A DNA stretch of 64,000 nucleotides from Microbulbifer sp. HZ11. GTDB taxonomy: Bacteria; Pseudomonadota; Gammaproteobacteria; Pseudomonadales; Cellvibrionaceae. The position numbers were made by a program, and so were the translations under genes. The notes beneath the pieces were generated by a model. The model worked only from the letters and a program-made list of their open reading frames with translations. It had not been told where the DNA came from and did not search any database. The stretch covers positions 1,488,001 through 1,552,000 of the forward strand of contig NZ_JELR01000001.1 of the NCBI RefSeq assembly GCF_000708675.1, given 5' to 3'. Below are positions 19,989 to 29,370 of this stretch, piece after piece. Each line of letters opens with the position of its first letter. Position 1 is the stretch's first letter.

Positions 19989-20726
19989 TCAGCTCAGGGA
20001 CGCGAGCTCCGGCGACCACTCCAGATCGTGCAGGCGCACCTGCCAGAGACGGCCGGTACTACTAGGCCAGTCGTACCCCACCAGCAAGCCGCGGGGGTCT
20101 ACAAAGCAGTGGGCATCGCGCTCGGCTTCATCGCCCTGGTAGGAAAATACGGTGATGTCGGAGCCCAGATCATGCACCCCCTGGATATTCGCATCACCCG
20201 CCATAACCTCAGCCCGGCGATGGCTCACCCGCGGCGACAGCAGCTTGCCCCGCTGGGACGGGTCGACAATGTCCGGGGCAACCACTTCACAGCCAAATTC
20301 CATATCGCACAGGCGCTGCAGCAGGGGCCCCATGAATATGCGCATCAGCGGAAACAGCAGCCGATTGCCGCCTTCCAGAACCATCTGTTGGGGGCCGTTG
20401 GGGCCGGTCCAGTCGGCCTCAATGGGGTCGCCCATGGCGGCGCTCCCGTTATTGGTAGGCGCCAGGCGGTAGTGGGCATTCACCTCATCGACTTCGTCTT
20501 TCCAGTTCACCAGGCATTCGGTCACCAGCCCCGCGTCCATCAACGCGCGGACTTCGATACCGTGCCCCTGCTCACCCACCAGCCTGCGGCTGATAAGCAG
20601 CTGCCGGCCCTGCTCATCGCGCCCCAGCTGCCACTCGTCCTGTACCGGCATGGTTCTGCCATCACAGCTGTACTGGTAGCGGCCCTGGGCAAGGTTAGCG
20701 GTCATTCGCATATAGTGTTCATCCAT
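19989..20726 (-). CDS. Hypothetical protein, 245 aa
   Basis: I do not recognise this protein. It has no signal peptide or clear membrane segment. Sequence periodicity suggests a beta-rich fold of the lipocalin or glycolipid-binding type (YQYSCDGRTMPVQDEWQL, TVFSYQGDEAERDAHCFVDPRGLLVGYDW), but this is only an impression. The ATG at 20726 is chosen because the upstream extension is short and lacks a ribosome site. It shares the minus strand with pldA (68 bp downstream of its stop) and is divergent from nfeD-SPFH. Confidence 0.75.
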   Translation of the reverse strand: MDEHYMRMTANLAQGRYQYSCDGRTMPVQDEWQLGRDEQGRQLLISRRLVGEQGHGIEVRALMDAGLVTECLVNWKDEVDEVNAHYRLAPTNNGSAAMGDPIEADWTGPNGPQQMVLEGGNRLLFPLMRIFMGPLLQRLCDMEFGCEVVAPDIVDPSQRGKLLSPRVSHRRAEVMAGDANIQGVHDLGSDITVFSYQGDEAERDAHCFVDPRGLLVGYDWPSSTGRLWQVRLHDLEWSPELASLS

Positions 20727-21147
20727 GATTTCGCGAGATATTTTCGGGGATAACCCGGGTACAAACGCACAAAATTGATGCATATTTTCTGCTCGTTCGC
20801 TGGAGAACTCGGATGTGCAGATACGACTTCAGCATCTTGTGGGAAACTTTCACGGTACCAGCGGAGTAAAACTCACCGGCACCTGCAAAAAGTATTGCAC
20901 AGCCCCCCGAATTTGCTGCGCTTTCATGAAGTTTTTACGAATTTTTATGGAACTATTTTCACGGTAAATTCCGCGGATCATACGTGATAACCAGGCTCTA
21001 TTGTGCGGAGGATGTGCGACGGGATTGTGCTCCGACACCCCCACCTGGTATATCCCGCGCGGGCATTAACGCTTTCAGGCATAATCACGGAATTGCTCAT
21101 TCAATTTGGCAGCAAGCTTCAAGAATTAACACAAGGAGAAAGCCATC
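20727..21147. other. 421-bp divergent intergenic region
   Basis: No gene is credible here. The stretch 20880-20990 is AT-richer than the surroundings. The motif TTCACGGTA occurs twice (near 20848 and 20959). The final ACAAGGAGAAAGCCATC provides a strong ribosome site for the NfeD-like gene. Promoters for both directions must lie here, but none is unambiguous. Confidence 0.5.
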
Positions 21148-21609
21148 ATGCTCGAATGGCTGAATACACACATCGCCTACTGGCACTGGCTGGTACTGGG
21201 ACTATTGCTGGTAACCGCCGAGATCTTCGTTTCCGGCTTTATCCTGTTCTGGTTCGGTCTCGCCGCACTTTTTATGGGGGTATTACTGATGCTGGTGGGC
21301 ATGCCGATTACCGCGCAGCTGCTGATCTGGGCGGGGCTGTCTATTGCACTGGTGTTTCTGTGGCAGAAATTTATCAAACCCAACTGGAAAGACCGCACTA
21401 CTTCGGGCATGGCAATGGAAGCGCTGACCGGCCAAGTTGGTTCAGTGATCGACTCCAACATTGGCAAAGCCCGCGGACGCATGCGCTTCCCGGCACCCAT
21501 TCTCGGCGAAGATGAGTGGATGTTTATGAGTACCAGTGAGATTGCGGTGGGCGAAAGGGTCAAAGTGATGAATATTTCCGGTAACACACTGGTAGTCAGC
21601 CCGCTCTGA
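21148..21609 (+). CDS. NfeD-family membrane protein
   Basis: This is a 153-residue short NfeD (YbbK-type). Two to three N-terminal transmembrane helices (WHWLVLGLLLVTAEIFVSGFILFWFG, LLMLVGMPITAQLLIWAGLSIALVF) are followed by an OB-fold domain (GQVGSVIDSNIGKARGRMRF, VGERVKVMNISGNTLVVSPL). NfeD proteins partner with SPFH/stomatin proteins in membrane microdomain complexes, and the SPFH gene follows 51 bp later. AAGGAG upstream gives a strong start. Confidence 0.9.
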   Translation: MLEWLNTHIAYWHWLVLGLLLVTAEIFVSGFILFWFGLAALFMGVLLMLVGMPITAQLLIWAGLSIALVFLWQKFIKPNWKDRTTSGMAMEALTGQVGSVIDSNIGKARGRMRFPAPILGEDEWMFMSTSEIAVGERVKVMNISGNTLVVSPL

Positions 21610-21660
21610 CCGAACGACTTTCAATCCAAACACACAGAATATTTTATTGGGGAAATGTAA

Positions 21661-22506
21661 ATGGAAGGTTTATCTGTAGTCTTGGCACTGGTAGTGCTGG
21701 TGATTATCACCGTCGGCATGGGGGTACGTATCGTACCGCAGGGCTCCAAACACATCGTGCAACGGCTGGGCAAATACCACAGCACACTAAACCCGGGCAT
21801 GAATGTCATCATCCCTTATGTGGACCAGGTACCCTACAAGGTGACTACCAAAGATATCGTGCTGGATATCCCCTCTCAGGAAGTCATCACTCAGGACAAC
21901 GCCACGATCATTGCCAACGCCGTTGCCTATATCAACATCGTCTCGCCAGAAAAGGCGGTGTACGGTGTTGAAGACTACGAAATTGCGATTCAGAACCTGG
22001 TGCAGACTGCGCTGCGCTCCATCGTCGGTGAGATGTCCCTCGACGCTGCGCTCTCGTCCCGCGACCTGATCAAGGCCAAACTGAAGGAAGCCATTTCCGA
22101 CGATATTGCCGACTGGGGAATCAATCTGAAAACCGTGGAGATTCAGGACATCAACCCCTCGGCTACCATGCAGAAAGCGATGGAAGAACAGGCCGCCGCT
22201 GAGCGCCAGCGCCGTGCCACGGTTACCCGTGCGGAAGGGGAAAAACAGGCCGCAATTCTGGAGGCAGATGGCCGCCTGGAAGCATCAAAGCGGGATGCCA
22301 AGGCTCAGGTAGTACTGGCGGATGCCAGCCGGGAAGCCATTGAGCGCGTCACTCAGGCCATTGGCGACAAGGAAATGCCGGTGATGTATCTGCTGGGGGA
22401 GCGCTATATCAATGCGCTGGAGGAACTCTCTACCTCCGCTAACGCCAAAAATATCCTGCTACCCGCAGATCTGCCCAATGCTGTAAAAGGGCTACTGAAC
22501 CGATAG
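21661..22506 (+). CDS. SPFH/band 7 protein (QmcA/stomatin-like)
   Basis: The 281-residue protein has an N-terminal membrane anchor (LSVVLALVVLVIITVGMGV) and a band 7 domain beginning VPQGSKHIVQRLGKYHSTLNPGMNV. DIVLDIPSQEVITQDNATI and the coiled-coil AMEEQAAAERQRRATVTRAEGEKQA are typical. These proteins form large ring or cage assemblies and pair with NfeD, as the gene order shows. Length fits the short QmcA/stomatin type rather than FloT. GGGGAAATGTAA precedes the start. Confidence 0.93.
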   Translation: MEGLSVVLALVVLVIITVGMGVRIVPQGSKHIVQRLGKYHSTLNPGMNVIIPYVDQVPYKVTTKDIVLDIPSQEVITQDNATIIANAVAYINIVSPEKAVYGVEDYEIAIQNLVQTALRSIVGEMSLDAALSSRDLIKAKLKEAISDDIADWGINLKTVEIQDINPSATMQKAMEEQAAAERQRRATVTRAEGEKQAAILEADGRLEASKRDAKAQVVLADASREAIERVTQAIGDKEMPVMYLLGERYINALEELSTSANAKNILLPADLPNAVKGLLNR

Positions 22507-22512
22507 CGCTTA

Positions 22513-22546
22513 TGGCAGCGCACCTGTGTTACAGGTAGCGCTGCCA
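22513..22546. terminator. Strong hairpin between convergent genes
   Basis: TGGCAGCGC-ACCTGT pairs with ACAGGT-A-GCGCTGCCA around a GTT loop, a 15-bp stem with one bulged A. It starts 7 bases after the SPFH stop and overlaps the last codons of the convergent GNAT gene. There is no U-tract, so it may be a 3'-end stabiliser rather than a classical terminator. Confidence 0.5.
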
Positions 22547-23017
22547 GAACTCCGCCTGGCCAAACTCTTCATCGAGAGCGTAGGGTTTGAAACCCACCTT
22601 GCGATAGGCCGCCTGCGCCGGCAGGTTTTTCTCCAGCACTTCCAAGGTAATCTTGCCGCAACCGCGCGCCCTGGCCTCTGCCACCACTTTCTCGAACATC
22701 AGGGTGCAGATTCCCGCGCCGCGGGCGGACGGGCTCACAGTCACATCGTGAATATTCACTAGCGGCTGGCACATGAAGGTGGAGAAACCCATAAAACAGT
22801 TCACCAGCCCAACCGCCTTCCCCCCCTGATACGCCAGCACCGAAAACGCACCAGGAAAGGCCGCAAGACGCTCCAGCAGCGCGTCATGACAGATTTCCGG
22901 CAGTGGTTCACCGCCGCCACAGGGGTCCAGCGCATACTCATTCAACAACGCCAGAAGATCTGCGCCCTGTCTCGCGTCGCGGTAATCGGCAATTACCGTC
23001 TCAACCGTGTTATTCAT
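22529..23017 (-). CDS. GNAT-family N-acetyltransferase
   Basis: The 162-residue protein is a GNAT acetyltransferase. The acetyl-CoA motif A region is VTVSPSARGAGICTLMFEKVVAEARARG, with the RGxG-type pyrophosphate loop present as RGAGIC. It is followed by KITLEVLEKNLPAQAAYRKVGF, the usual motif B. The acceptor is unknown. The ATG at 23017 follows GGGGAGA. It converges on the SPFH gene with a hairpin between. Confidence 0.9.
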   Translation of the reverse strand: MNNTVETVIADYRDARQGADLLALLNEYALDPCGGGEPLPEICHDALLERLAAFPGAFSVLAYQGGKAVGLVNCFMGFSTFMCQPLVNIHDVTVSPSARGAGICTLMFEKVVAEARARGCGKITLEVLEKNLPAQAAYRKVGFKPYALDEEFGQAEFWQRYL

Positions 23018-23058
23018 ATTCTCCCCAAACTCCGATTTCTGCTACTCAATGAGATTGA

Positions 23059-23247
23059 TCAGCAGTCCGTGCGCGCGGCTTCCGCCCGCGCAACCAGCTC
23101 GCTCTGCGCCTGAAAAAAGCGGCGGTAATTACGCACCCGCGCCCGCTGGGCCAACAGCCAGCGCACTTTTTTCCGCCGTCGTGTCAACGCCGCATTGTGT
23201 TTATTGAAGCGGCGTGGGCGGCGAATACTGGTTCTGCGGAATCCCAT
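23059..23247 (-). CDS. Small Arg-rich hypothetical protein, 62 aa
   Basis: The frame encodes a very basic peptide beginning MGFRRTSIRRPRRFNKHN with about one third Arg/Lys, and a helical-looking middle RKKVRWLLAQRARVRNYRRFF. It lies 41 bp upstream of the GNAT gene on the same strand and could be co-transcribed. The ribosome site is weak (AGAGATTG before ATG). It might be a nucleic-acid-binding peptide or a chance open frame in GC-rich DNA. Confidence 0.35.
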   Translation of the reverse strand: MGFRRTSIRRPRRFNKHNAALTRRRKKVRWLLAQRARVRNYRRFFQAQSELVARAEAARTDC

Positions 23248-23417
23248 AATCAATCTCTGCGAAAGGCATAGCGGGCGTTACACACCGTGAAAGGCGCAGG
23301 GTAACAGAAGGGGATCACCGGTGCAGACATTCCCGCCAGTATCCCCTCGCGAAAACCACAGGCATTCCACGCCTGTCCCAAACAGGATATTCTGCGCAGT
23401 CACTGCACACCAATGGA

Positions 23418-24083
<666 letters not shown>

Positions 24084-24259
24084 CCCTTGCCCCGGGCACT
24101 GCCCACACCCGGTGCCGCCCCTCCCGGACCCCATGAAAACCCGGGAAATCACCGGCTAAATCATAGGTTCCTTAACTTTCCCCGCGTTTTTCCCTAAACT
24201 CCACAGCCTCCAAAATCGACCGCTCGACCTTTACGAATAACGCTGTTTCCGGGGTAATC

Positions 24260-25933
24260 ATGTCCGACTTCCGTGTGTGGGAATGCCAGATCTGTGGCTG
24301 GATTTACGACGAAGCCAAAGGCTCGCCAGACGACGGTATTCCCCCTGGTACACGCTGGGAAGACATTCCCGACGACTGGGCCTGCCCGGAGTGTGGCGCC
24401 ACCAAAGACGAATTCGAAATGCTCGCGGTGGTGGCCACTGCTCCGGGACACAAGCCACAGGCCAGCACCCAAAGTAAACAGGTAGCAGCCACAGCGGCAC
24501 AGTCTACAGCAGTGCACTCTGCCGCAGGCCGTATCTGGGAATGCATGGTGTGCGGCTGGATTTACGACGAAGCCAAAGGGGCACCAGAGGAAGGCATCGC
24601 CCCCGGCACCCGCTGGGAAGATATTCCGGCCGACTGGACCTGCCCGGAATGCGGCGTCGGTAAAGAAGATTTCGATATGGTACTGGTAAGTCAGCCGGAT
24701 GCCGAGGCCCCTGGAGAGCAACCCGCGGAACACATCCGCCCTGCGCTCGACGATACCCTGCCACTGGTGATCATCGGTACCGGTCTCGCGGGATACCATC
24801 TGGCCAGGGAGTTCCGCAAACTGGATCAGCGCACCCCATTGATACTGATCACCGGTGACGACGGTACCTTCTATTCAAAGCCTCTGCTGTCCGCCTCGCT
24901 CGCCCACGGGAAAACGCCGCAACAACTGGCCACCGCCACCGCGGAAGATATGGCGAAAGAACTGAACGCAGAAATTCTGGTGCACACCCATGTCACCAAT
25001 CTGGACCGCAGCGCCAAACTGCTGACCCTGGTATCCGACAGTGGCGGCATAAGCGCCGAACTCGCTTACGGACGACTGGTATTTGCCACCGGTGCCAATT
25101 GCGCGCCGCTACCGCCCATTGAGGGCAATGGACTATCGCGCCTGTTCCGGGTAAACAGCCTGACCGATTACCACCGCTTCCGCACCGCGCTGGCCAACCG
25201 CAAGCGGGTACTGTTGATGGGCGCCGGCCTGATCGGTTGCGAGCTTGCCAACGACCTGATTCAGGCGGGCTACAACGTCGAGGTGGTGGACCCGCAGTCC
25301 TGGCCGCTGGCCAACCTGCTGCCGGAAGCCGCAGGGCGGGATATTCAGACATCTCTTGAAAACGCAGGAGTACACTTCCACTTTGGCCACAGCGTCAACA
25401 GGCTGCAGCAGCATGCCGGCGGAGTCCGCGCGGAACTGGCCGATGGCAACACCCTGGATGCGGACTTGGCCCTCGCCGCCCTTGGCCTCATACCAAATAC
25501 CGGCCTCGCTGAAGCCGCGGGACTCGAGGTTCGTCGCGGCATTGTCACCAGTCGCCAGCTGCAGACCAACGATCCCGATATCTTTGCACTGGGGGATTGC
25601 GCGGAAGTCGACGGTCATAATCTCTTTTACGTCGCACCACTCACCCAGAGCGCGCGCGCACTGGCGCAGACGCTCAACGGTACTCCAACCCCGGTGCACT
25701 TTGGCTGCCTGCCGGTCGCGGTAAAAACTACCTTGCGCCCCACCGTAGTCTGCCCGCCCAGATCCGCGGAAGTGACGGGGGACTGGAAAGTCACCAGGCT
25801 GGACGACGGTATCGTCGCGGAGTACCTGGACGCCAGCGGCCAACTCCATGGTTTCGCCCTCACCGGCAGTGGTATCACCGAGCGCGACGTCCTCAGCCAG
25901 CGCTGCCAGCCCCTGATGGGCACAGAGGGCTGA
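24260..25933 (+). CDS. Double rubredoxin - rubredoxin reductase fusion
   Basis: The 557-residue protein fuses two rubredoxin domains to an FAD/NAD(P)H reductase. Rubredoxin 1 (about residues 5-55) has Cys9/Cys12 and Cys42/Cys45 (CQICGW, CPECG). Rubredoxin 2 (about 91-140) has Cys95/Cys98 and Cys128/Cys131. A Gln/Ala-rich linker separates them. From residue 168 the reductase has [12 protein letters not shown] for [16 protein letters not shown], the NAD(P)H site [14 protein letters not shown] and [11 protein letters not shown]. It resembles AlkG (a two-rubredoxin protein) joined to AlkT. No alkB or hydroxylase gene is adjacent, so the electron acceptor is unknown. GGGG lies 5 bases before the ATG. 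Confidence 0.93.
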   Translation: MSDFRVWECQICGWIYDEAKGSPDDGIPPGTRWEDIPDDWACPECGATKDEFEMLAVVATAPGHKPQASTQSKQVAATAAQSTAVHSAAGRIWECMVCGWIYDEAKGAPEEGIAPGTRWEDIPADWTCPECGVGKEDFDMVLVSQPDAEAPGEQPAEHIRPALDDTLPLVIIGTGLAGYHLAREFRKLDQRTPLILITGDDGTFYSKPLLSASLAHGKTPQQLATATAEDMAKELNAEILVHTHVTNLDRSAKLLTLVSDSGGISAELAYGRLVFATGANCAPLPPIEGNGLSRLFRVNSLTDYHRFRTALANRKRVLLMGAGLIGCELANDLIQAGYNVEVVDPQSWPLANLLPEAAGRDIQTSLENAGVHFHFGHSVNRLQQHAGGVRAELADGNTLDADLALAALGLIPNTGLAEAAGLEVRRGIVTSRQLQTNDPDIFALGDCAEVDGHNLFYVAPLTQSARALAQTLNGTPTPVHFGCLPVAVKTTLRPTVVCPPRSAEVTGDWKVTRLDDGIVAEYLDASGQLHGFALTGSGITERDVLSQRCQPLMGTEG

Positions 25934-26029
25934 CCGGACGCCGTTCGCGATAAAGAAAGTCACGCAATGGCGGCGCTTTTCCCGTAGAATGGCCGCCAGC
26001 ACAAATTTTGACCACAAATTGATCGAAGT

Positions 26030-26569
26030 ATGACGGCACCTTCAAATTCCGCCCCCTCTTCCGTTAGCCCGGCATCCAGTCAGGATTCCCAGGCCGAGCG
26101 CGCCCGCGCCCTGCGCGACACCCTTGGCCAGTTCGCCACCGGGGTAACCGTTGTCACAACCCTGGACGCAGCCGGCCAGCCGGTGGGTATGACCGTCAAC
26201 AGCTTCAACTCTGTATCCCTGGACCCGGCACTGATCCTGTGGAGCATCGACCGCGGATCCCTCAGCTACAGCGCTTTCACCGAATGTGAGCGCTTTGTGG
26301 TACACGTGCTGAAGGGTGACCAACAGCATGTTTCCAACCTGTTTGCCGGCCGCGGTGCCGACAAGTTCGGCCAGGTAAAATGGCACCGGGGCGCCGAAGG
26401 TATCCCGCAGCTGGACGATTGCGCCGCCCTGTTCCACTGCCGCCGCGCGCAGAATATCGCCGGTGGCGACCACACCATCCTGCTGGGCGAAGTACTGGAA
26501 TTCTCCGCCGCCGGCGGCGAACCTCTGGTGTTTCACCGAGGCCGCTATCGCGCCCTTGCCGGCGAGTAA
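26030..26569 (+). CDS. Flavin reductase-like protein
   Basis: The 179-residue protein is of the flavin reductase/FMN-binding split-barrel family (HpaC, RutF type). ALRDTLGQFATGVTVVTTLDAAGQPVGMTVNSFNSVSLDPALILWSIDR is the diagnostic region, given here only as landmarks (FATGVTVVTT, MTVNSFNSVSLDPALIL). HTILLGEVLEF is in the expected place. It would reduce FMN or FAD with NAD(P)H for a partner monooxygenase, but none is adjacent. It follows the rubredoxin fusion by 96 bp on the same strand; co-transcription is possible but not shown. Confidence 0.9.
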   Translation: MTAPSNSAPSSVSPASSQDSQAERARALRDTLGQFATGVTVVTTLDAAGQPVGMTVNSFNSVSLDPALILWSIDRGSLSYSAFTECERFVVHVLKGDQQHVSNLFAGRGADKFGQVKWHRGAEGIPQLDDCAALFHCRRAQNIAGGDHTILLGEVLEFSAAGGEPLVFHRGRYRALAGE

Positions 26570-26763
26570 GGCCACTGGGCGCATGCCGGGCCACAAGGGC
26601 CCGGATTCTCGCAACCGGTCCGTTATTCCCCGGCTGCGTTATAACCCCACAGAAAAACCACACCAAATATTCTAAAAACTCCCCCCAAATTCCCGCCTCG
26701 CCGTTGTGACCCTGTCACCTCGTAGTCATACTTTTAAATCATCATTGGGAGACCTCCGCCACT

Positions 26764-27543
26764 GTGGACGTCGAAATGCGATCAGCCGACACCCTCTTCT
26801 GCTTTGCTCACCGGGGCTACCCCAAACGGGCCACGGAGAACACCCTGCAGGCCATCTCCCACGCACTGGAATTCGATATTGACGGTGTGGAAATCGACGT
26901 TTGGAATGTGGGCGGCGAGCTGATCGTCAAACACGACCGCCGCCTGGGCCGCCTGCTGGCGGGGCAGGAACTGCTGACGGATATGGCACCCAGTGCCCTG
27001 CGCAAAATGCTGCTACCCGGCGGCGAGCAGGTGCCTACCCTGCGGGAAGTACTGGAACTGATCGGCAACCACGTGCAGCTGAATATCGAATTGAAAGGCC
27101 CCAACTGCGCAGCACTCGCCGCCCGGGAGCTGGAATCCTACATCCGCGACAACGGCGTCAGCTACGAGCAGTACATCGTCTCGTCCTTTGACCATCGCCA
27201 GATCTACGAATGCCTGAAGCTGATCCCCCAGGTGCGCCGCGGCGTACTGATTGACGGCGTGCCGCTGGATCTTGCCGCCTGCGCGGAGCCCTTACAGGCC
27301 TACTCCATGCATCACAGCCTCAATTTTGTGTGCCCGGAAATCATTGCCGATGGCCACCGGCGGGGCCTGAAAAGCTATGTGTTCACGGTCAACCATCCGC
27401 ATGACCTCGCCCTGGTAGCCGCCATGGGAGCGGACGGCGTGTTTACCGACGAGCCAAAGCTGATCATGGATTACAACGCCGCCAAAACCGCCGAAGTACT
27501 GGCGGAGCAGATCCAGCCGGCCGGGGGACTCAAAGCCGGCTGA
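26764..27543 (+). CDS. Glycerophosphodiester phosphodiesterase
   Basis: The 259-residue cytoplasmic enzyme (UgpQ/GDPD type) hydrolyses glycerophosphodiesters to glycerol-3-phosphate and an alcohol. The catalytic motif FAHRGYPKRATENTL (the HR...E pattern) is at the start, with GVEIDVW and VKHDRRLGRL supplying the metal and general-base residues. The end has VFTVNHPHDLALVAAMGADGVFTDEP, conserved in the family. There is no signal peptide. GTG at 26764 is the first in-frame start; ATG at 26776 is possible. GGGAGACC lies upstream. Confidence 0.92.
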   Translation: MDVEMRSADTLFCFAHRGYPKRATENTLQAISHALEFDIDGVEIDVWNVGGELIVKHDRRLGRLLAGQELLTDMAPSALRKMLLPGGEQVPTLREVLELIGNHVQLNIELKGPNCAALAARELESYIRDNGVSYEQYIVSSFDHRQIYECLKLIPQVRRGVLIDGVPLDLAACAEPLQAYSMHHSLNFVCPEIIADGHRRGLKSYVFTVNHPHDLALVAAMGADGVFTDEPKLIMDYNAAKTAEVLAEQIQPAGGLKAG

Positions 27544-27567
27544 TTCTGGGCCCGATCTGTTCAGTGG

Positions 27568-28230
27568 CTAGTTGCGGCTGTCCAGCATCTCTAACAGCTG
27601 CCCGACACTGGGGCGGGTCTTGTAATCTTTGGAGACATGGGCCCACTCCACGACGCCCTCTTTATTCACAAGAAAGATTCCCGGTGCCGCGATTTTGTGG
27701 TGATCCCGCCCCGACCAGTCCTCAAGCACAATTCCGTAAGTTTTGTACTTTTCCACCGTCGCATCGTCGATCTGCACCACCACATCAAATGCCTCGTGGG
27801 CTTTCAGATCCGGGTCGGACAATACCGGGAAAGGAATCTCGTAGGTCGCCTTGGCCATGGCACCCGCATCCGGCTTATCCGCGCTGATCAGCACCGGCGT
27901 CACTCCGCGCTTTTCAAACTCTGGCCACGCCTCTGCCAGCTGACGGATCTGAACATTACAGTAAGGGCACCAGCCCCCTCTGTAGAAAATCACCAGTATC
28001 GGCGCCTTGTAGGCCACCAGGGAGCGCAGGGAAATCGCATCTCCCTTATGATCGCGCACGGTAAAATCCTCTGGCTTGGCCCCCGCCTTCAGCCCCACAT
28101 CCCCGGTGCCAAGCGCCGCATCCTCGGTCACCGAGAGCTCCGGCAAGCGCTCAGGCAATTTGACGTCCTCCGCCTGCACTCCGGAAAAGATCCCGAGCAA
28201 CAGTGAAAACAGACACAATACTCTTCTCAT
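27568..28230 (-). CDS. Exported peroxiredoxin-like (AhpC/TSA) protein
   Basis: The 220-residue precursor has a signal peptide (MRRVLCLFSLLLGIFSGVQA, cut before EDVK), so the mature protein is periplasmic. The thioredoxin-fold core has YRGGWCPYCNVQIRQL with a CxxC motif at the peroxidatic position. VLSDPDLKAHEAFDV and KIAAPGIFLVNKEGVVEWAHV fit the AhpC/TSA-like family. It is probably a thiol peroxidase or redox protein; the substrate is unknown. It converges on the GDPD gene. Confidence 0.88.
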   Translation of the reverse strand: MRRVLCLFSLLLGIFSGVQAEDVKLPERLPELSVTEDAALGTGDVGLKAGAKPEDFTVRDHKGDAISLRSLVAYKAPILVIFYRGGWCPYCNVQIRQLAEAWPEFEKRGVTPVLISADKPDAGAMAKATYEIPFPVLSDPDLKAHEAFDVVVQIDDATVEKYKTYGIVLEDWSGRDHHKIAAPGIFLVNKEGVVEWAHVSKDYKTRPSVGQLLEMLDSRN

Positions 28231-28384
28231 GACGACTCCTTTTTCTCAATTGCGAACTCGCTTTCAAATTACCATACTCTGAGCGACCGGCGTGGCGCAT
28301 AATGAACATTTCACAAAACGGCAACTTGCCAATCCCGCCACCCAAACAGCGACGAAGCCACCCAAAGCCACAAGAAGTTACCCT

Positions 28385-28771
28385 ATGAGCGAAGATCACC
28401 TGGAAAGCGTACTGGAACAGTCCTGCGAAGAGCGCTTTGAATATTTTCTGGACCTGGTGGGGGAAGAACGGGAAGTCTGGATATTGATCAACAGCGACGA
28501 GCACTTCCTCAAGCTGCACAGCGATGAGGATGGCGGCTTCGACTACCTCCCCGTGTGGCCGAGCGCCGAGTTTGCCGAAGCCTACAGCGCCAGTGACAGC
28601 GACCTGACGCCGAAAAGTATCCCTCTCCCCCAGTTCCTCAACCGCTGGTTGCCCGGCCTGAAAAAAGACCGTATCGAGGTAGGCATATTTCCCGGTGGAG
28701 ATCACAGCGTATGGATCACCGAACCCGCAGACCTGGAGCAGGACCTGCGGGACGAGCTATCACGGTTTTGA
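28385..28771 (+). CDS. DUF2750-like acidic protein
   Basis: The 128-residue cytoplasmic protein is acidic. EERFEYFLDLVGEEREVWIL and DYLPVWPSAEFAEAY are the landmarks of DUF2750, a family of unknown function. LPQFLNRWLPGLKKDRIEVGIFP follows in the usual place. The ATG at 28385 is taken because the extension to 28292 gives low-complexity sequence. It is flanked by a divergent peroxiredoxin gene and a convergent DUF465 gene. Confidence 0.8.
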   Translation: MSEDHLESVLEQSCEERFEYFLDLVGEEREVWILINSDEHFLKLHSDEDGGFDYLPVWPSAEFAEAYSASDSDLTPKSIPLPQFLNRWLPGLKKDRIEVGIFPGGDHSVWITEPADLEQDLRDELSRF

Positions 28772-28789
28772 CATGTAACCCGGGCGCAC

Positions 28790-29029
28790 TCAGTGCCCGT
28801 GGTTTTTCGCCTGAGTGTAAAGTTGATCCTTCAACCGCGCACGCTCGGTCTTCAGTGCCCGGAAATGGTGATCGTCCGTCGCCACCCCTCGCTCCTCCAG
28901 ACCGCGAATGGTTTTATCCAGCTTGTGGTAATTATCGCGATCGGTCTTGAACTGGATACTGTCCTGAACAAGGTGACGGATACTGTCGGCGAGGTCGGGA
29001 AATTCGGTTTCCAGGGTGCGCATGGTCAT
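28790..29029 (-). CDS. YdcH-like DUF465 small coiled-coil protein
   Basis: The 79-residue helical protein belongs to the YdcH/DUF465 family of small coiled-coil proteins of unknown function. The conserved core is FKTDRDNYHKLDKTIRGLEERG, followed by LKTERARLKDQLY near the end. It converges on the DUF2750 gene with 18 bases between stops and starts divergently from the permease gene. Confidence 0.85.
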   Translation of the reverse strand: MTMRTLETEFPDLADSIRHLVQDSIQFKTDRDNYHKLDKTIRGLEERGVATDDHHFRALKTERARLKDQLYTQAKNHGH

Positions 29030-29370
29030 GGGCAGAGGCTCCGATTAGTTAGTAAGCAGGAAGCTGGAGGTTCACTCCTGAATACTAGTGTCGAAGCGGT
29101 CCCCTCCACATTACTCGCCACGGACCAATATCCCCGCCATCAACGCATCCGCGCCGCCCCCTCCTGATTTTACCTTGTCATCAACCGTGTCCTGCACCAG
29201 GCGCGGGACTCGCTTTCCTCGACTGTCCCGCGTCTATAGTTACCTAAACGCCAGATACCTGAACACCCGCAGAGCTGACCAAGGCCCTTTGATAAGAGCC
29301 AATGATAAGGAGCTTTGAGAAAAACCTTTGAGAAGAACCTTCAATAAGTGCCCCTGTGAAGGACCATTAG
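29030..29370. other. 341-bp divergent intergenic region
   Basis: No gene is seen. It contains an 8-bp perfect hairpin (CGCGGGAC at 29202-29209 and GTCCCGCG at 29225-29232) and a run of imperfect repeats of TTTGA(T/G)AAGA between about 29287 and 29344. Promoters of the DUF465 and DUF3360 genes must lie here. GAAGGA precedes the permease start. Confidence 0.5.

Noticed and set aside
25936-26029. GGCGGC/GCCGCC inverted repeat as a terminator after the rubredoxin fusion
   Set aside because: Arms are short with a long interior and there is no U-tract; its position could equally belong to the flavin reductase leader.
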